From contig JAVQMD010000001.1 in the NCBI GenBank assembly GCA_032595675.1, forward strand, positions 1,706,640 to 1,770,639: DNA of 64,000 nucleotides, given 5' to 3'. The notes under the pieces are model-generated. The model was not told the DNA's origin, made no database searches, and worked only from the letters and a program-made list of their open reading frames with translations. Shown in pieces: positions 31,960 to 39,434 of the stretch. This DNA is from Candidatus Electrothrix rattekaaiensis (GTDB lineage Bacteria > Desulfobacterota > Desulfobulbia > Desulfobulbales > Desulfobulbaceae). The position numbers and the translations under genes were made by a program. Each line of letters starts with the position of its first letter. Position 1 is the first letter of the stretch.

Positions 31960-33690
31960 TTACCCGACAAACCCATGCACAATCGGATACCGCCTGCCGT
32001 AGCCAAAGGCCTTACTGGTCACCTTGAGACCCAAGGGGGCCTGTTTGCGTTTATGCTCATTCATGCGGATACGACGAACGATATCCTCCACTGTGGCCTG
32101 AACAAAACCACGGGCCGCAATTTCCTCAATACTCAGATGTTCTTCCAGATAAGCAGTCAGAATCGGGTCCAGCACCTCATAGGGCGGCAGATCATCCTGA
32201 TCCGCCTGATCCGGTTTTAACTCCGCAGAGGGCGGGCGAGTAATGATCCGCTCCGGGATCACCTCCCCTGCCCTGTTCATCCAATGGGCCAGCTCATAGA
32301 CCATGACCTTGGGCACATCTGCCAGCACGGCCAGACCGCCGCTCATATCACCGTACAGGGTGCAATAGCCCACAGCCATTTCCGACTTATTACCCGTGGT
32401 CAGCAGCAGGCTCCCGAATTTATTAGACAGGGCCATGAGCAGGTTCCCCCTGATCCGGGCCTGAAGGTTCTGCTCTGTGACGTCTTCCTCCCTGCCGACA
32501 AAGAGGGGGGCCAGCATCGCGCCATAGGCCTCCATTGCTCGGGCAATAGGCAGCAGCTCAAAAGCACAGCCCAGATTGCCAGCCAGCTCCGCAGCATCAT
32601 CAATGCTCATCTGTGCTGTATAAGGTGAAGGCAGGGCCACGCAAAGGACATTCTCCGGGCCGAGGGCTAATGCGGCCAGCACTGCGGTCACAGCAGAGTC
32701 TATCCCACCGGATAAGCCGATAACAGCCTGTTGGAAACCGGTCTTATGGAGATAATCACGCAGACCAAGAATCAGTGCCTTTTCCACCTGGGCAATAGAA
32801 TCCAGAGGCTGTAGGGGCAGGCCCCTGTGCCTGCCCGGTATGCAAGGGCGAACACAGGGATTCGCCCCTACAGTGCCCGGCATAACAGGTAAGATGTTTC
32901 TTGTTACATTCCTTATCAGCTCCTCCGAATCAACAACGATCATCTCTTCCTGAAAACCGGAAGCCCCTGCGCAAAGCCCTCCTTGACGATTCAAGGCCAT
33001 TGAATGGCCGTCAAAGATCAGAGAATCCTGGCCCCCGACCTGATTCAAATAAAGCAGGGGCAGGTTGTTCTCTTGGCAAAGAGCGGTCAGTAACCGGTTG
33101 CGCTCAACAAGTTTACCATGATGATAGGGCGAGGCCGAGATATTGATCAGGAGATCAAGCCCATCATGACCCTGCACCAGAGAGGCCACCGGATCAACAG
33201 GATAGCGGCTCGGCCAGATATCCTCGCAAATGGTCAGGCCGAGCCGCAGCCCGTGAAAGGAAAAGGGCAGTGAAGGCGGACCCGGCTCAAAATACCGGCT
33301 TTCGTCAAAGACATCATAGGTGGGCAGCAGCTGCTTGCGCACCCGATGCACCACCCTGCCCTGCTGGAGAAGAAGGGCTGCATTATAGAGCGGCTTTCCC
33401 TTGCTCTGATACTCGCCCTGATACTGCCCCTGGCGTTGCTCGGGAACACCGAGAATCACCCCGATTTCACCCACCGAAGCAATAAGCTCCTCCAGGGCCT
33501 GATCATGGGCTTGGAGAAAGGCTGGTCGCTCCAAAAGATCCTGGGGAGGATAGCCGCACAGGGTCAGTTCCGGAAAGATAATCAGATCGCAATCAGCCTG
33601 TTCCGCCTGCCTGATCCGCTCAGCAACCCGATTTTGGTTATAGGCAAAATCCCCGATAATTGGGTTACTCTGCGCAAGTGCTATTTTCAT
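31960..33690 (-). CDS. nadE: glutamine-dependent NAD+ synthetase
   Basis: A 576-residue two-domain enzyme that amidates NaAD to NAD+. The N-terminal glutaminase has FPELTLCGYPPQDL, the lysine loop VRKQLLPTYDVFDE and the nucleophile region GLTICEDIWPS. The synthetase domain has the PP-loop GLSGGIDSAVTAVLA and GNKSEMAVGYCTLYGDMSGG. Between the domains, 21 codons (GTVGANPCVRPCIPGRHRGL and the next residue) come from an inserted palindromic element at 32810-32872, kept in frame. The linker position explains how the enzyme could stay active. Confidence 0.96.
   Translation of the reverse strand: MKIALAQSNPIIGDFAYNQNRVAERIRQAEQADCDLIIFPELTLCGYPPQDLLERPAFLQAHDQALEELIASVGEIGVILGVPEQRQGQYQGEYQSKGKPLYNAALLLQQGRVVHRVRKQLLPTYDVFDESRYFEPGPPSLPFSFHGLRLGLTICEDIWPSRYPVDPVASLVQGHDGLDLLINISASPYHHGKLVERNRLLTALCQENNLPLLYLNQVGGQDSLIFDGHSMALNRQGGLCAGASGFQEEMIVVDSEELIRNVTRNILPVMPGTVGANPCVRPCIPGRHRGLPLQPLDSIAQVEKALILGLRDYLHKTGFQQAVIGLSGGIDSAVTAVLAALALGPENVLCVALPSPYTAQMSIDDAAELAGNLGCAFELLPIARAMEAYGAMLAPLFVGREEDVTEQNLQARIRGNLLMALSNKFGSLLLTTGNKSEMAVGYCTLYGDMSGGLAVLADVPKVMVYELAHWMNRAGEVIPERIITRPPSAELKPDQADQDDLPPYEVLDPILTAYLEEHLSIEEIAARGFVQATVEDIVRRIRMNEHKRKQAPLGLKVTSKAFGYGRRYPIVHGFVG
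32810..32872. repeat. palindromic TGTAGGGGC element, copy 2, in frame inside nadE
   Basis: Exactly 63 bp, with ends TGTAGGGGC and GCCCCTACA that are inverted copies. The inner parts CCTGTGCCTGCCC and GGGCGAACACAGG match the copies at 21228 and 44203. Being a multiple of three without stops in the nadE frame, it adds 21 residues to the interdomain linker. Confidence 0.9.
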
Positions 33691-33710
33691 TATATTCTTA
33701 TGAGGTTCTG

Positions 33711-34853
33711 CTAGTCCACCTGAACGAATGCATCTTTTTCCACAACATACATGGAAAAACCGACCCCGATGGCGTCTCCGTTTTTATCAAACATAATCTC
33801 GCCAAAGGGCGTGGCTGTGGCCTGGGTATGGAGCATCTTGGCAATCTTTTCCATTTCTGTGGAGCCTGCCACTCGGATCGAATTGGTCAGAGCAAGGGCC
33901 GCTGCAACAGCATTGTCAAAAAACGGTCCAGGCTCTACCCCGTATTTTTTCATATATGCCTCACGATATTGGCGGGTAATGGGATTGGCGGAAACATCCG
34001 CCGGACCCGTGGCATAGACACCCTCTGCGTACTTTCCACCCACCTTGATAAAGGTCTCATCCTTGACTCCGTCATCGGAAATAAACAGGGTTTTCATCCG
34101 CTTCTTGCGCATCTGGGTCACGATCTTTGACGCTTCTGGATGATAGCCGCCAAAGATCACCGCATCTGCCCTGGTTCGCTTGATCTTCTGCACCACAGCG
34201 GAATAATCAACAGCACCGGGTGTTATGCCCTCAAACAGCACAATCTGCGCCAAGGCACCGTCCTTGATGATGTCTCTTGCATCTTCAGCAAGCCCTTTCC
34301 CGTAATCCCCCTTATCATGAATAATGGCTATCTTCTGCGCATGCAATTGCCCGACCGTAAAGTTGACAATAGAAGCGGCCTGGGCATCATTGGGAGCAAT
34401 GGTTCTATAGAATGTAGGATAGCGGCCACTCTTGGTCAGGTCACTGTCCGTGGCCGAGGGCGACATGACAATAATATCGGCCTCACTATAAATAGGCAGG
34501 GCCGCTTTGGTGGTACCAGAGCAGATATGACCGATAACAGCCTTGACACCGGCAGAAACCAGTTTCGTGGCCGTATTGGTGGCTATCTCTGGTTTACAGA
34601 CATCGTCTTCAATGAGAAGCTCCACCGGGACACCGTTGATTCCCCCTTGGGCATTGATATGTTCCACAACAAGCTCTGCGGCCCGAGCTGTGGGCAGACC
34701 GTACGAGGCCAAGTCGCCGCTATGGGATCCTGCCACCCCTATTTTGATCGACTCTACGGCTAGGGCATTACTGGCAAAATGACTAGCAAAGACCACGCCA
34801 GCACTTACGGCCAAAACTGAAAGCACGGAACAGAGTTTTCCTGAAATGTTCAT
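33711..34853 (-). CDS. branched-chain amino-acid-type ABC substrate-binding protein
   Basis: A 380-residue periplasmic binding protein (LivJ type). It has a signal peptide ending near FASNALA, then IKIGVAGSHSGDLASYGLPTARAAELVVEHINAQGG and SPSATDSDLTKSGRYPTFYRTIAPNDAQAA, the usual type I binding-protein folds. AAGGAGG precedes the ATG. No permease or ATPase genes are adjacent, so it is an orphan component here. The ligand cannot be told. Confidence 0.9.
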   Translation of the reverse strand: MNISGKLCSVLSVLAVSAGVVFASHFASNALAVESIKIGVAGSHSGDLASYGLPTARAAELVVEHINAQGGINGVPVELLIEDDVCKPEIATNTATKLVSAGVKAVIGHICSGTTKAALPIYSEADIIVMSPSATDSDLTKSGRYPTFYRTIAPNDAQAASIVNFTVGQLHAQKIAIIHDKGDYGKGLAEDARDIIKDGALAQIVLFEGITPGAVDYSAVVQKIKRTRADAVIFGGYHPEASKIVTQMRKKRMKTLFISDDGVKDETFIKVGGKYAEGVYATGPADVSANPITRQYREAYMKKYGVEPGPFFDNAVAAALALTNSIRVAGSTEMEKIAKMLHTQATATPFGEIMFDKNGDAIGVGFSMYVVEKDAFVQVD

Positions 34854-35213
34854 TGCATTTTCCTCCTTGGGACTCTTTTGTTACTGTTTATTTCTCTGTG
34901 CGGAAAGTCGTTATCCGCGCGAGGGGTTTCCTTGCGTTGCAATCCTGCCTGCAACCTGCTATCTTTTTTAATCCATTATAAGAAAAAAGCATCCAAAAAT
35001 TGTATTTTTTCCGTTGCCCAAGGTGTTCCTCAAGGTGTTCCTCAAGGTGTCACTCAAGGTGTTCCTTGGGCCGGGATTGTATCCCCCCTTATAGGCGGAT
35101 TCACGGCATCTCGTAGGTGCCGTTCCCTGTGACGACCTAGAATTGTGAGGGCCTATCAAGCAAAGGGTAATAACGTAAAAATACCATCAACGCGACATCG
35201 TAGAGGAAGCAGT
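34854..35213. other. divergent intergenic region with four 12-bp repeats
   Basis: Holds the promoters of the binding-protein gene and of the selD-like gene. At 35019-35066 the unit CAAGGTGTTCCT occurs four times in tandem (the third copy has CACT), and the array is flanked by the inverted pair CCCAAGG/CCTTGGG. No gene is supported. Confidence 0.75.
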
Positions 35214-36359
35214 ATGCGCCTGTTGAAGAAACAAAGCCGCAGTGAAACATCCAAAACATCCAAAATATCTAAAATATCAAAACCATCTAAACCCTGCGCT
35301 TGAACACCGAAAAACGATTCGACAGTTCTGTCGAACGCACTTGCGGCATTCCCCCCGCCGGATGACGCTAACCTGCTGGTTGACCATGCAACGGCGGACT
35401 CCACCTCGATTTATCGTTTCTCCCCTGAAAGAGCATCCATCAACACCGTGAGCTTTATCACGCAGCCGATCGCTGATCCCTACTGGTTCGGTCAAATTGC
35501 TGCGGCCAACGCCCTTGCCAAGATCTACGCTGTGGGCGGCAAGCCGGTCACAGCCCTCAATCTCATCATGTTTCCCAATAACCAGTTAAGCAAGGGCACC
35601 TTGCTGGAGGTGCTCAGGTTAGCGATCTTTCCTGCCAAGCAACTGGATATGGGGATATTGCAGGAGATTCTCCGTGGTAGCCATGATAAGGTGACTGAGG
35701 CCGGTGCCTGCTTGACAGGCGGTCATTCAGTGCATGACGCGGAACCCAAATACGGGCTTTGTGTTAACGGGGTGGTGCATCCAGAACGAATCCTCACCCA
35801 TGTCGGGGCACTGCCCGGCGATGCCCTTATTTTAACCAAGCCTCTGGGGTCTGGCGTGCTCTTTGCTGCGGTCCATGCGGGTAAATACCCTTTGAAAATG
35901 CTGGAAGAGGAGACCTTGCCCCTTTTGGCCTCTCTGAACAACAAGGCTCTGGAGGCGGCCCTTGCCGTTGATATCCATGCCTGCGCCGATGTGAGTGATA
36001 CCGGGATGCTCGGCTGCCTGCTGAACATCGCCCTTGCCTCTCAGGTCAGCGTGCTGCTCAAGTATAAGAAGCTTGCCTTTTATCCGGGTGCCGCAGAGAT
36101 GTATCAAAAAGGCGTGAGCACGGACAGCAACCGGTCAAACCGGGCCTTGCTGGCTCAACATGATTTGAAGATGCAAACCAGTCTTTCAGCGGCTGAGACG
36201 GAATTACTGTATGATCCGCAGACTTCAGGTGGGTTGCTGCTGGCCCTGCCTCAGGAGCAGGTCGCGGATTTACTGGCTGCATTGCGTACAAACGGCGTGG
36301 AGGCGGCTTGCTGTGTTGGAGAGATTATTGCGGGGCCTGTGGGGATCAGGGTTGAGTAG
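35214..36359 (+). CDS. selD: SelD-like selenophosphate synthetase homologue with in-frame UGA
   Basis: The frame starts at ATG 35214 with GAGGAAG 6 nt upstream and runs 381 codons, interrupted only by TGA at 35301-35303 (codon 30). That codon sits at the position of the catalytic Cys17 of E. coli SelD, with the conserved Lys three residues later (U-T-P-K). A SECIS-like hairpin follows. Downstream homology is strong (DPYWFGQIAAANALAKIYAVGGKP; LTGGHSVHDAEPKYGL; LLYDPQTSGGLLLALP). However, the positions of E. coli Asp51, Asp68 and Asp91 are Ser63, Ser80 and Lys103, TGFG is altered, the GAG motif before the active site is replaced by a Ser/Lys-rich stretch, and a 19-residue block near residue 118 is duplicated. 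It may be a pseudoenzyme paralogue or a decaying gene. The symbol marks homology, not proven activity. Confidence 0.75.
35318..35335 (+). promoter_or_regulatory. candidate bacterial SECIS element in the selD-like gene
   Basis: The perfect 7-bp stem TTCGACA/TGTCGAA closes the tetraloop GTTC. The loop begins 22 nt after the UGA, inside the bacterial SECIS range, and starts with GU as in the E. coli fdhF element recognised by SelB. Confidence 0.75.
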
Positions 36360-36390
36360 TGTTTCGATTGCACCCTTGAACATTTTGCTA

Positions 36391-36491
36391 GTGCCCAAGC
36401 TCTGCTTGGGCACAGACACTGTGAAGCTCCGCTTCATACAAGAAGCAGAGCTTCAGGAATACGTACTCCCAAGCTGGAGCTTGGGAGCCAG
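36391..36491. repeat. 101-bp three-hairpin element, copy A
   Basis: Three hairpins in a row: GTGCCCAAGC/GCTTGGGCAC, GAAGCTC...GAGCTTC and CTCCCAAGCT/AGCTTGGGAG. It differs from copy B at 37029 by one base and truncates the HEPN gene next to it. A related sequence forms the inside of the element at 14942. Confidence 0.9.
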
Positions 36492-36492
36492 A

Positions 36493-36582
36493 AGAAAAAT
36501 CCATTTGAGCAGTGAAACGTGCAATCGCGTTGATGGCAGCAAGGATATCGGCGAGAAAATGAGAGACAATACGACTGCTCAT
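36493..36582 (-). pseudogene. HEPN toxin (DUF86 type), first 30 codons only
   Basis: The minus strand begins ATGAGCAGTCG, overlapping the MNT stop by 4 bp, and encodes MSSRIVSHFLADILAAINAIARFTAQMDFS, the start of HEPN/DUF86 toxins. The frame then runs directly into the three-hairpin element at 36491 and ends inside it. The RX4-6H active-site half is missing, so the toxin is presumably dead. Confidence 0.7.
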
Positions 36583-36875
36583 AGATAGACGACCTCATCA
36601 AGGATGTGTTGGCGGAGCTGCGGTTTCAGCCCTCTGCTGGTGACAAGATCAACCTTTAGGCCGAGCAGGTCACTCAACATATTTTCGATTTCGATCAGCT
36701 CGATAAGGCTCGGAGCTTTGTCGTAGTCAATCAGGACATCCACGTCGCTTCCATTACGCTGCTCTCCTCGGATATACGAGCCGAATATGCCGAGCCTGCT
36801 GATTCTGTATTTGTTTTTCAGCAGGGATTTCTGTTCGGCAAGGCGATGTTTAACAGTATCAAGTGAGTTTTTCAT
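36579..36875 (-). CDS. MNT-domain nucleotidyltransferase (HEPN/MNT antitoxin)
   Basis: A 98-residue minimal nucleotidyltransferase. The motif GSYIRGEQRNGSDVDVLID at residues 32-50 gives the GSxxRG...DxD signature. In HEPN/MNT modules the MNT protein neutralises HEPN by AMPylating it. Here the partner downstream is broken, leaving the antitoxin alone between two copies of the 101-bp element. Confidence 0.9.
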   Translation of the reverse strand: MKNSLDTVKHRLAEQKSLLKNKYRISRLGIFGSYIRGEQRNGSDVDVLIDYDKAPSLIELIEIENMLSDLLGLKVDLVTSRGLKPQLRQHILDEVVYL

Positions 36876-37028
36876 TTTATTGCTTATTGATAACGTAACG
36901 AGTTTCTATGAGCTAACAGTAGCGTAGGACACGGAAGAACGCAATTTTTTTTTGTCGTCCCCGAGGAACGTTGCGTGATCGAAATTCGACAGAAAAGCAA
37001 GCTGCTGAACAGCAAGGAGGATATTCTA

Positions 37029-37129
37029 GTGCCCAAGCTCTGCTTGGGCACAGACACTGTGAAGCTCCGCTTCATACAAGAAGCAGAGCTTCAGGAATAC
37101 GTGCTCCCAAGCTGGAGCTTGGGAGCCAG
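37029..37129. repeat. 101-bp three-hairpin element, copy B
   Basis: Same orientation as copy A and 100 of 101 bp identical (ACGTGCTCCC here, ACGTACTCCC there). Shared flanks CTA on the left and AAGAA on the right suggest the mobile unit is slightly longer. The two copies bracket the MNT gene as direct repeats. Confidence 0.9.
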
Positions 37130-37317
37130 AAGAAGCAGCAATTTGTTTCTGGGACAAGGAAAAAACGGTTGTTGACGAATAAGGAAAAGCAAGTTAAAAC
37201 GGATAGAAGGTATATGGGTTCGCAATGCAGGGTCTGCTGAAACGAGCAGACAGCACTGCGGAACACATGTATGACTCTGTGCAAAGAAAGGGCAGGGCTT
37301 CACGGCAAGAGGAGCTT

Positions 37318-37548
37318 CTCTCTTGACGTAAGCGGTTGTTCTCTTAACGTGAGAGGTCGTTCTCTTAACGTGAGCGGTGCTTCTCTTAACGTGAGAGGTC
37401 GTTCTCTTAACGTGAGCGGTGCTTCTCTTAACGTGAGCGGTGCTTCTCTTAACGTGAGCGGTGCTTCTCTTAACGTGAGCGGTGCTTCTCTTAACGTGAG
37501 AGGTGCTTCTCTTGACGTGAGCAGTTGTTCTCTTAACGCGAGAAGCGG
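37318..37548. repeat. 21-bp tandem repeat array, about 11 units
   Basis: Each unit contains TTCTCTTAACGTGAG followed by CGGTG, AGGTC or a close variant. Most units are identical, so the array is recent or homogenised. Read in one plus frame it gives SLNVSGA/SLNVRGR heptapeptides, but no ribosome site or domain supports translation. It ends about 170 bp upstream of the 116-aa gene. Confidence 0.92.
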
Positions 37549-37720
37549 TTCATTTCTTACGAGAGGCTCTTCTTTTTAGAAGAGAAGGTGTACTTGCGGA
37601 ACAAGGACAGAGCCTTTTGTTACAAGAAAGCGTTATAGGAGAGAATGCGTTGCCAGCTACGGACAATGTGCCTTTTCTGCTGCCAGGATAACCTGAACAC
37701 ATAATCATAAGGAGGCTGCA

Positions 37721-38068
37721 ATGGTCGGAGGAAGCATACCAAAACTGCTACAAATAGCAGGGGAAACCAAACAGGCCCTGGAGAAGATCAGCGCGGACCT
37801 GCCTGCTGATGTCACGCCAACAGAAACGGCTGCCAAGATTGCTGAGTTGGAGACCGCGATTGCTGAGTTGGATGCCATCAATGCGGAGCGGACGCGGAAG
37901 GTCAATGTCAAGGGGGACAAGGCCGGGGCCTTGAGTGATTACCTTGTCCATGTCCGCCTTTCTGTCAAGGCGGTCTGTGGGCCGGATTCCTCGGAGTACG
38001 ATATGGTCGGCGGAACCCGGTCCAGTGAGCGGAAGAAACCCAAGAAGAAGGATGAAGGGGAGGAGTGA
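37721..38068 (+). CDS. 115-aa helical protein, paralogue of 18117-18467
   Basis: Starts MVGGSIPKLLQIAGETKQALEKISADLP. A coiled-coil centre (AKIAELETAIAELDAINAERTRKV) leads to DSSEYDMVGGTRSSERKKPKKKDEGEE. It shares the layout and the C-terminal block with the paralogue on the minus strand. AAGGAGG precedes the ATG. Function unknown. The last 29 codons plus the terminator are copied at 38742-38858. Confidence 0.8.
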   Translation: MVGGSIPKLLQIAGETKQALEKISADLPADVTPTETAAKIAELETAIAELDAINAERTRKVNVKGDKAGALSDYLVHVRLSVKAVCGPDSSEYDMVGGTRSSERKKPKKKDEGEE

Positions 38069-38076
38069 AGCTTATG

Positions 38077-38098
38077 GCCCGGAGAGGGATCTCCGGGC
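38077..38098 (+). terminator. terminator hairpin of the 115-aa gene
   Basis: Stem GCCCGGAGA/TCTCCGGGC with a 4-nt loop, 9 bp after the stop codon; followed by TGTTGTTGG rather than a clean T-run. The duplicate at 38836 has the better T-run. Confidence 0.7.
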
Positions 38099-38156
38099 TG
38101 TTGTTGGATGTCCGTTGCGGGACGAAATACATCAGCAGTGCGGAGTATAATCTGTT

Positions 38157-38435
38157 ATGATTATCAAGTTCAAGCATAAAGGACTCAGGAAATTGTTTCA
38201 ATCAGGTAACATAGCCGGGATTCTTCCAGGACATGCGAACAGGCTTCGCAAGATTCTTGCCTTGCTTGCAACGGCAGAATCTCCTGATGATCTGGACCTG
38301 CCCGGTCTTCGTTTGCATGCACTGAAAGGAAGCAGGGCCGGAACATGGTCGGTGACGGTCAGCGGAAACTGGAGGGTGACTTTTCGATTTCACAATGCTG
38401 ACGTAACGGATGTTCATTACGAAGATTATCATTAA
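38157..38435 (+). CDS. higB: HigB/RelE-family toxin
   Basis: A 92-residue RelE-fold protein: [33 protein letters not shown], then [28 protein letters not shown] and DVHYEDYH at the end, matching ribosome-dependent HigB mRNases. The toxin precedes the antitoxin, which is typical of higBA. The pair lies inside the cassette bracketed by the two copies of the 115-aa gene 3' end. Confidence 0.93.
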   Translation: MIIKFKHKGLRKLFQSGNIAGILPGHANRLRKILALLATAESPDDLDLPGLRLHALKGSRAGTWSVTVSGNWRVTFRFHNADVTDVHYEDYH

Positions 38436-38446
38436 CGAGGTTGATT

Positions 38447-38731
38447 ATGGAGATGTACAATCCTCCGCATCCGGGAGAGATTATCCGGGAATTCTGTCTG
38501 GATGCCTTGGAGTTGAGCGTGACTGATGCGGCCAAGGCGTTGGGAGTGACACGCAAGAGGTTATCTGTTCTGCTGAACGGTCGTTCCAAGATAAGCCCGG
38601 AAATGGCCTTGCGGTTGTCCAAGGTCTTCGGACGCACTCCCGAAGGTTGGCTGAAACTTCAGCTTCAGTTTGACTTGGGCAAGATCAGGAAGAAGGTGGA
38701 TTTGAGTAGGTTGAAACGAATGGAGCTGTAA
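38447..38731 (+). CDS. higA: HigA-family antitoxin
   Basis: A 94-residue Xre-type protein starting [62 protein letters not shown], the complete HigA helix-turn-helix. GAGG lies 6 nt before the ATG at 38447. It neutralises HigB and represses the promoter. It ends 11 bp before the duplicated fragment. Confidence 0.95.
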   Translation: MEMYNPPHPGEIIREFCLDALELSVTDAAKALGVTRKRLSVLLNGRSKISPEMALRLSKVFGRTPEGWLKLQLQFDLGKIRKKVDLSRLKRMEL

Positions 38732-38741
38732 AATTATCGGT

Positions 38742-38858
38742 GCGGACTCTTCGGAGTACGAGATGGTCGGCGGGACGCGGGCGAGTGAGCGGAAGAAGCC
38801 GAAGAAGAAGGATGAAGGGGAGGAGTGAGGCTTATGCCCGGAGAGGGATCTCCGGGCT
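38742..38858 (+). pseudogene. duplicated 3' end of the 115-aa gene with its terminator
   Basis: The fragment encodes ADSSEYEMVGGTRASERKKPKKKDEGEE and a stop, then repeats the AGGCTTATG spacer and the GCCCGGAGA/TCTCCGGGC hairpin (38836-38857), followed by TTTTA. It matches 37982-38098 with a few changes and one single-base gap. There is no start codon. Confidence 0.93.
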
Positions 38859-38861
38859 TTT
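38836..38861 (+). terminator. duplicated intrinsic terminator
   Basis: Stem GCCCGGAGA/TCTCCGGGC followed by TTTTA. It will end transcripts coming out of higBA and isolate the next toxin-antitoxin operon. Confidence 0.8.
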
Positions 38862-38934
38862 AGGGATATCCTTTAAGGAACATGGCGTCTGCAATGCGTA
38901 TGAAACCGATTGTATAATCAGAGGAGGTAGAACA

Positions 38935-39123
38935 ATGCAGGTCGAGAGTATAAAACAGGAAGCTGGCAGAATTTTAAACCGATTGCCTGATAACGCCACA
39001 TGGGATGATCTGATGGAACAGATCTATGTTCGGCAGACCATTGAAGCGGGCATCAGCGACAGCGATGCCGGGCGGACGGTTGATGTTAAGGAAGTACGCA
39101 GAAGGTTCGGGTTGACGGAATGA
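38935..39123 (+). CDS. small antitoxin-like protein of a RelE/ParE pair
   Basis: A 62-residue protein, MQVESIKQEAGRILNRLPDNATWDDLMEQIYVRQTIEAGISDSDAGRTVDVKEVRRRFGL. Short proteins with NATWDDLMEQIYVRQ are regular partners of RelE/ParE toxins. GAGGAGG precedes the ATG. The stop overlaps the toxin start by 4 bp (ATGA). DNA binding is not evident, so it may be a toxin-binding peptide only. Confidence 0.85.
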   Translation: MQVESIKQEAGRILNRLPDNATWDDLMEQIYVRQTIEAGISDSDAGRTVDVKEVRRRFGLTE

Positions 39124-39434
39124 AGGTTCGATGGACAGAAAATGCTGTCGGGCATCTTTGCAGTATTTACGAATATATTGCAACCAATTCTCCCGCCTAC
39201 GGAAAAAGGATGGTTGACAGGATCACCCGGCGTTCGGAGCAGATTGCTGATCAACCGTTTTCCGGGAGAAAAGTACCGGAATATGATGCGAATGATATCC
39301 GGGAGCTGATAGAGAGTCCTTATCGAATCATCTACCGGATAAAGCAGGATCAGATTGATATTATCGCGGTTATTCACGGAGCAAAATTGCTGCCGGATGA
39401 GGTTTTACAGGCGGGCAATGAAGACGAAAAGTAA
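39120..39434 (+). CDS. RelE/ParE-family toxin
   Basis: A 104-residue ParE-like protein: MKVRWTENAVGHLCSIYEYIATNSPAYGKRMVDRIT, FSGRKVPEYDANDIRELIESPYRIIYRI and DIIAVIHGAKLLP. The layout fits gyrase-targeting ParE or RelE-type toxins. Its last 17 bases overlap the start of the 1184-aa nuclease-like gene, so all three genes appear to form one operon. Confidence 0.9.
   Translation: MKVRWTENAVGHLCSIYEYIATNSPAYGKRMVDRITRRSEQIADQPFSGRKVPEYDANDIRELIESPYRIIYRIKQDQIDIIAVIHGAKLLPDEVLQAGNEDEK

Larger units (their letters stand above)
36876..37720. other. 845-bp region with repeats, no supported gene
   Basis: Contains copy B of the three-hairpin element, the 21-bp repeat array at 37318-37548 and a CTCTGTGCAAAGAAAGGGC block near 37275 that recurs near 18555. 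The right end carries AAGGAGG, the ribosome site of the 116-aa gene. Confidence 0.6.

Noticed and set aside
37318-37548. Possible CRISPR array.
   Set aside because: Units are contiguous with no unique spacers, and no cas genes are present in the window.
37271-37579. 102-codon frame with SLNVSGA repeats that could be a small repeat protein.
   Set aside because: No ribosome site, start inside a block shared with non-coding DNA at 18555, and low complexity only. Kept as a DNA repeat array.
38740-39123. A 127-codon frame spanning the 115-aa gene fragment and the small antitoxin.
   Set aside because: It fuses an out-of-phase reading of the duplicated fragment and terminator with the antitoxin. 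The ATG at 38935 with GAGGAGG is the real start.
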